NCBI GenBank assembly: GCA_009733575.1
Contig: ML769600.1
Location: 54,991-118,990, forward strand
Direction of reading: 5' to 3'
Source of the DNA: Gymnopus androsaceus JB14
Taxonomy: Eukaryota; Basidiomycota; Agaricomycetes; Agaricales; Omphalotaceae
DNA: 64,000 nucleotides
Positions 58,017-64,000 of this stretch are shown piece by piece (position 1 is the stretch's first letter; each line of letters opens with the position of its first letter). The position numbers and the translations under genes are program-made. The notes beneath the pieces were generated by a model. The model saw only the letters and a list, made by a program, of their open reading frames with translations. It did not search any database and was not told the origin of the DNA.

Positions 58017-61000
58017 CTACCAATCAGGGTATTGCTCTCCAAGTGTTTGCTTGTGCAGTGGTAGCATCTCCTCTTCCAATTTTTCAGCTGCCTCAAACTT
58101 TCCAAGTGCCTGATATGTGGCTGCAAGATTGCCCATGCTGATCAAGGTATCTGGATGGTGCTCTCCAAGTACTTGCTTGCGCAGTGGCAGCACCTCCTCT
58201 TCCAATTTTTCAGCTGCCTCTAACTTTCCAAGTTCCCAATATGTGTCTGCAAGATTGGCCATGGCCATCAAGGTATCTGGATGGTGCTCTCCAAGTACTT
58301 GCTTGCCCAGTGGCAGCACCTCCTCTTGCAATTTTTCAGCTGCCTCCAACTTTCCAAGTTCCCAATATGTGGCTGCAAGATTGGCTATGGCCTTCAAGGT
58401 ATCTGGATGGTGCTCTCCAAGTACTTGCTTGCCCAGTGGCAACACCTCCTCTTGCAATTTTTCAGCTGCCTCCAACTTTCCAAGTCCCCGATATGTGACT
58501 GCAAGATTGGCCATAGCCCTCAAGGTATCTGGATGGTGCTCTCCAAGCACTTGCTTGCACAGTGACAGCACCTCCTCTGCCAATTTTTCAGATGCCTTCA
58601 ACTTTCCAAGTTCCCGATATGTGGCTGCAAGATTGGCCATGGCATTCAAGGTATCTGGGTGCTCTCCAAGTACTTGCTTGCACAGTGGCAGCACCTCCTC
58701 TTTCAATTTTTCAGCTGCCTCAAACTTTCCAAGTTCCCAATATGTGGCTGCAAGATTGGCCATGGCCTTCAAGGTATCTGGATGGTGCTCTCCAAGTACT
58801 TGCTTGCACAGTGGCAGCACCTCCTCTTGCAATTTTTCAGCTGCCTCCAACTTTCCAGGTCCCTGATATGTGACTGCAAGATTGGCCATAGCCCTCAAGG
58901 TATCTCGATGGTGCTCTCCAAGCACTTGCTTGCACAGTGACAGCACCTCCTCTGCCAATTTTTCAGATGCCTTCAACTTTCCAAGTTCCCGATATGTGGC
59001 TGCAAGATTGGCCATGGCATTCAAGGTATCTGGATGGTGCTCTCCAAGTACTTGCTTGCACAGTGGCAGCACCTCCTCTTTCAATTTTTCAGCTGCCTCC
59101 AACTTTCCAAGTTCCCAATATGTGACTGCAAGATTGGCCATAGCCCTCAAGGTATCTGGATGGTGCTCTCCAAGCACTTGCTTGCACAGTGACAGCACCT
59201 CCTCTGCCAATTTTTCAGATGCCTTCAACTTTCCAAGTTCCCGATATGTGGCTGCAAGATTGGCCATGGCATTCAAAGTATCTGGATGGTGCTCTCCAAG
59301 TACTTGCTTGCACAGTGGCAGCACCTCCTCTTTCAATTTTTCAGCTGCCTCAAACTTTCCAAGTTCCCAATATGTGGCTGCAAGATTGGCCATGGCCTTC
59401 AAGGTATCTGGATGGTGCTCTCCAAGTACTTGCTTGCCCAGTGGCAGCACCTCCTCTTGCAATTTTTCAGCTGCCTCCAACTTTCCAAGTCCCCAATATG
59501 TGACTGCAAGATTGGCCATAGCCCTCAAGGTATCTCGATGGTGCTCTCCAAGTACTTGCTTGCACAGTGACAGCACCTCCTCTGCCAATTTTTCAGATGC
59601 CTTCAACTTTCCAAGTTCCCGATATGTGGCTGCAAGATTGGCCATGGCATTCAAGGTATCTGGATGGTGCTCTCCCAAGTACTTGCTTGCGCAGTGGCAG
59701 CACCTCCTCTTGCAATTTTTCAGCTGCCTCCAACTTTCCAAGTCCCCGATATGTGACTGCAAGATTGGCCATAGCCCTCAAGGTATTTGGATGGTGCTCT
59801 CCAAGTGCTTGCTTGCACAGTGGCAGCACCTCCTCTTCCAATTTTTCAGCTGCCTTCAACTTTCCAAGTTCCCGATATGTGGCTGCAAGATTGGCTATGG
59901 CCTTCAAGGTATCTGGATGGTGCTCTCCAAGTACTTGCTTACGCAGTGGCAGCACCTCCTCTTCCAATTTTTCAGCTGCCTCCAACTTTCCAAGCCCCCG
60001 ATATGTGGCTGCAAGACTGGCCATGGCATTCAAGGTATCTGGATGGTGCTCTCCAAGTACTTGCTTGCACAGTGGCAGCACCTCCTCTTGCAATTTTTCA
60101 GCTGCCTCCAACTTTCCAAGTTCCCGATATGTGGCTGCAAGATTGGCCATGGCCATCAAGGTATCTGGATGGTGCTCTCCAAGTACTTGCTTGCGTAGTG
60201 GCAGCACCTCCTCTTGCAATTTTTCAGCTGCCTCAAACTTTCCAAGTGCCCGATATGTGTCTGCAAGATTGGCCATGGCCATCAAGGTATCTGGATGGTG
60301 CTCTCCAAGTACTTGCTTGCGCAGTGGCAACACCTCCTCTTCCAATTTTTCAGCTGCCTCAAACTTTCCAAGTGCCCGATATGTGTCTGCAAGATTAGCC
60401 ATGGCCCTCAAGGTATCTGGATGGTGCTCTCCAAGTACTTGCCTACATACAGAGAGCACCTTGTCTTTCAAGTCCTCAGCATAAGTCCAGAAACCATTGT
60501 TCTGAAATACTCTTGCCAGACAAATTTTTGTATTGACTGTGGGTAAAGTATTTGCCTGCCAAACATGACTGGCATGTATTAATAACTGGCGACGGAACTG
60601 ATATTCCTCATTTGTGTCTCCCAGTGGAGTGGCACGTGCAAGCAGTAATATAGCTATTTGGCTTATGTCATCTGGAGATTCAGCAGTTTCCTGGATACAT
60701 GTATGTATTACTGCATGAAAGTCAAGACATTTTTTGCCAACATTGTATGATGCAAGTGATAGTTGGCACATTTCAATTACACTTTCCTCCCATGAGTCTT
60801 CATCTTTGAACAGAGACAAGAATTCCTTCATAAAATCTATGGTCTTGATAGGTGGATCTACATCAACAGCACTACTATCAATACCAGTAAAAGCAGCTGC
60901 TTGAGTGAAGATCTTCAAAGGGATAGTGTTTTGATTTAGATATCCACATATTTGCATAAGAAGCTGGGTTGGATGACTGAGTTTCTCAAAACTCAAATGA

Positions 61001-62424
61001 AAAGCACTATACACAGTTCTCTGATAACTATCTAGTGTCCTCATTCTGTAATCCAGAATTTTCTTCTTTTTCTTATTAAAATGTGTCAAGTAATTTTCCA
61101 GTGTACAGGTTGGAGTTGCCCCAATATATGCCCCAGCTGTTGAGACAGCTAATGCATGACAGCCAAGAGCCTCAACTATCTTGAAAGCCCAATTCAGGTT
61201 TTCATTGAGGCTCTGTTTGTGTGCTTGGTGTAGAAGTAGCTCCACAGCACTTTCCTTTGTAAGATCCATCAACTCAATATGACAATCTGGAGATGCCATT
61301 TGTGATGTTTCTGAAAGGCGGCTGGTAACAATCACATTACCATGGCTGCAAATGGGGACATAGTCTTTGAGATAGACCTTTTTGTCATCTGCATTGTCAA
61401 AAATGCAAAGCCAATTCTCACTGGTCCTTGCCAGGAAATCTGTGACATCTTTGACATTGTCACCAACCCCTGCAGCTTTACCAAGGTCTTTGAAATTGGC
61501 AGTCAGGGTGTCATTAGAGGATGCATCAAAAAACCAAACATTTGAAAATCTGTTTAAATGTTTAGTATCACCTGTTGTTTTGAAAGCTCTTTTTTCCTTA
61601 CCTGGATGAATTCTCAGAAACAAACTTGAGAACTGCTTGTGTTTTTCCAGTCCCTCCATTTGCCACAAGTGTGACTACATGCCTTCTAGCATTAAGGGCC
61701 CTTTCAATGGAATGCAACAGCTTGTGCACTACTTGTTGGTTGGCACCATTGGGAAGATGAAAAGAAAGAGAAGATGATTGTGTGGTCATCACAAGCACAG
61801 GAGCATAAGGAAGTGCATGAAGATCTTCTGAGTCCACTAGTGCATGTGCACTTTGCAGAACCAGTAGAGCATCAGCCCAAGCCAAGACATCTTTGTTGAT
61901 GTCTGCAACTGATTTGGCTAAAGCTTGGCCAGAGCTTGCATCCAGAAAAAGGAGGGAGCTGCTATATTGAGTAATTGAATATCTCTGTTCATTGAATAAA
62001 CTTACTATTTAAGGTTCTGTCTTACAAAATCCCTGAGTACATCCATGTCTGTACCCCACAGAGTCACTGCAGGTGCAGAAAATATGTTTGAAAGTTTTCT
62101 CAGTACATCTTCGCGCCCCACAAAGTATTCACTAGGTGAAGGACACTTGAGAACATTTAAAATTGGAATAACCTGATCTGTTTGTGCATACAATCAACAT
62201 TGAAAATAACAAAATAAGAATTCAGCATGTTCAATTACCACTGTTTACAGTTTGAGATGCTGTTCCATGATATGTAAAATTGTTATTAATGATACCAGCA
62301 GTGGTGAATATAGGTTGTCCAGTAATCTGAAAACCTGATGCTTGATTAAACATATGTGGGCTAAATGACAAATTTGTCAATCAAAGTTACTTCTAGTATC
62401 AAGGGGACCCTACCTGGACGCCAT
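58017..62424 (-). CDS. NB-ARC STAND protein with 19 TPRs, frameshifted in the array
   Basis: Model exons on the minus strand: 62424-62414, 62360-62239, 62177-62006, 61961-61602, 61549-58017. If one extra C at about 59674-59676 is discounted, they sum to exactly 1,399 codons. The N-terminus reads MASS-PHMFNQASG then FQITGQPIFTTAGIINN. A first, degenerate NTPase-like or adaptor segment (EYFVGREDVLRKL) follows, then NB-ARC: Walker A VANGGTGKTQ, Walker B WLCIFDNADD, GNVIVTSR, a GLPL-like ALAVSTAGAYI, and an MHD-like FHAVIHTC. After it come 19 kinesin-light-chain-type 42-residue TPRs (GEHHPDTL-AMANLA-TY). NB-ARC proteins are nucleotide-switched sensors. In fungi they act in non-self recognition. 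The extra base would truncate the protein after about six repeats: either a real null allele or a sequence error. Confidence 0.85.
58030..60445 (-). repeat. Array of 19 x 126-bp TPR-coding units with higher-order order
   Basis: The GEHHPDTL motif recurs every 126 nt. The residue after it (N, R, K, M or I) and adjacent variants form repeated blocks, mainly N-R-K, showing units were amplified in groups of two to three. One unit lacks a single His codon (GEHPDTL), which keeps the frame. Confidence 0.92.
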
Positions 62425-62623
62425 TTCGGAACCAGACAGTAGGCGTGGTTTGGGTGAAATGGACCACGCAATCAATGTCTTTATATACATGAAGCTCAGG
62501 AACCATCACGCACTGGTATGAGATCTATTTTATCCAGTGACATCGTGTCTTCAATGTGCATTCAATGTGCATCAGCCGAACTAAAGTTTGGCAGCCGCGC
62601 TTGCAATCGATTACACTCCCAAT

Positions 62624-63189
62624 CACACCGCCAACAATTATGCTTCAGTCTGACTGAAGCATATTGGGAAATAAATTAACTCAATGGATAAGAGAAATAT
62701 ACTATTTAGGAGGAATGTAGAAAATAATTTTTTTATAGAACTTGAGAAGGAAATTAATTCAAACCAATTGAAGCTTGAACTTTCCGCAAAGGGACGAAAT
62801 AACATTTTTCAGACAGGATGCGAAGTAATCTGCTTCAGCTGACCTGAAAGCATGGATTACCGAAGCCGGCTGAATTAATTTATTTCAGGGCTTCTGAAGT
62901 GGTAGTGGTCATCATTTCAGCAGTCGTTTCAGGACATACTTCGGCCCGCATGGTAATTTATATTTTCGGGCCAGCTGAAGTAGATTACTTCGCATCCTGT
63001 CTGAAAAATGTCATTTCGTCCCTTTGTGGAAAGTTCAAACTTCAAATTGTCTGAATTTATTTATTTCTCAAGCCCTAAGAAATGTTTAATTTCAGTATTC
63101 CTCTGAAAAAGTACATTTCCCTTACAGATTGAAATAATATATTTCTCACAATGCTTCAGTCTGACTGAAGCATAATTATTGGCGGTGTG
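62624..63189. mobile_element. 566-bp foldback MITE upstream of the NB-ARC gene
   Basis: Ends CACACCGCCAA-AATTATGCTTCAG and the reverse complement match along about 200 bp per arm (for example AAAGGGACGAAAT-ACATTTT and CAGACAGGATGCGAAGTAAT in both). AAT flanks both ends (62621-62623, 63190-63192). ATGCTTCAGTC-T-GACTGAAGCAT forms a second palindrome inside each end. Confidence 0.85.
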
Positions 63190-64000
63190 AATAGTACTAG
63201 CCCTCAACGGCATATCAGCAAACAGCACCCCAAGTCCGAGCATCAGCAAAACATGTATGATGTGGCCAGCTCTTGCAAGTGCTGGACAGTGTCTCCAGAG
63301 CTCCCAGAGGCCTCAAAATTGCCTTATTTGGAAATTAAAATGAAATGTCATACGAGTTCATATTTTTGACAGCACTGGCAAGCGCTGGGGTTCTGGGAGC
63401 GCTGGGAATTTTACATATTGCTGTCAAAGTTAAAATGCAAAATACAGGGTTTGCTGATGGAACCTCGCCACTCCCTGTCCACAAGAGCGCCTTCAGAGAA
63501 AAAGTATGTGTCATGTATGTAGCCATACTGCGAAAAGCTCCCCCCCCCAAAAAAAAAAAAAAAGGTATGTGATGTGTCGCGAGGGATAGTATTGTACCAT
63601 TACGATTAGTTCATCGATTCCGAAAATTTTGACCCAAAAATACAAAGAAATCTGAAAAATTGAGAAAAATTTAAACCGCATTCGAATTTTTTCGACCATG
63701 ACGCATGACAGAACTAACTAACGATCGTAATTGTACAGTACAGTATAGACAGAATGATGAGATGATGTAGGTACGATGAAGGATCCCTAAGTACAAGATG
63801 CGATAATCATCAGCGAAAGCGCTCATCAACTGACTGAAAAAACCCCTTCATTGAAATGCTGTTTGTAGGAAGTAGTGTGATAAGTGATACATAGAGAATT
63901 TGGAGTTATTTTTCGGTATCAAAAGAAGTAACGGATATTCGTCAAGCGAGAGAAGGTGAGAGTGACAAAACATACGGAAAGAGAATGAAATTTATGCCAA
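63190..64000. other. No gene recognised to window end
   Basis: AT-rich intergenic DNA with a C9A14-type homopolymer at about 63541-63563. Short frames on both strands are not supported. Confidence 0.4.

Noticed and set aside
58117..60484. Long plus-strand open frames across the TPR array
   Set aside because: They are antisense shadows of the 126-bp repeat; Ser/Cys/Trp-rich translation with no start context, while the minus strand reads clear TPRs and NB-ARC.

Overview
The window looks like nuclear DNA of a mushroom-forming basidiomycete (Agaricomycete). The evidence is dense short GT-AG introns of about 44-60 nt, a many-intron laccase with a 9-nt micro-exon, a farnesylated mating-pheromone-like precursor ending in CVIA, a PRM1 cell-fusion protein, a fungal hexose transporter, MDM31, BI-1, fungal NB-ARC/TPR and TPR/CHAT proteins, TTAGGG-type telomere-like repeats, and a CpG-decayed Ty3/Gypsy retroelement. 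No species is claimed.

Layout. (1) 1-7.7 kb: one large TPR-CHAT (caspase-like) gene with about 28 nearly identical 45-residue repeats, one frameshift in the array, and a pair of direct repeats flanking the locus. (2) 7.8-34.4 kb: ordinary gene-rich DNA. In order it holds a secreted Ser-rich protein, a single-pass membrane protein (-), PRM1, an alpha/beta hydrolase, BI-1 (-), laccase, an alpha/beta hydrolase-3 lipase/esterase (-), a hexose transporter, a duplicated MDM31 3' end with a trapped gene fragment, intact MDM31 (-), and a tiny pheromone-precursor gene (-). (3) 34.6-57.7 kb: a transposon graveyard. A roughly 12.3-kb Ty3/Gypsy element with LTRs lies on the minus strand. It carries a hAT-type MITE, a telomere-repeat-bearing foldback element and a CCTAGG minisatellite. 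Around it are more inverted-repeat elements, several nested in one another, a second hAT MITE, and a MULE-like element that has captured a piece of the nuclear complex I 49-kDa subunit gene. (4) 58.0-62.4 kb (-): an NB-ARC STAND protein with 19 nearly identical 42-residue TPRs, again with a single frameshift in the array. A 566-bp foldback MITE lies just upstream of it.

How it fits together. Both ends carry large repeat-based signalling proteins: a CHAT protease and an NB-ARC sensor, each with a homogenised TPR array. In fungi such architectures are linked to non-self recognition and regulated cell death; a functional link between these two genes, 51 kb apart, is only a hypothesis. The middle block is housekeeping, nutrition (laccase, sugar uptake, esterases) and mating biology (pheromone precursor, PRM1). 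No STE3 receptor was seen. Exon boundaries were read by eye from splice signals and reading-frame continuity and should be treated as models.
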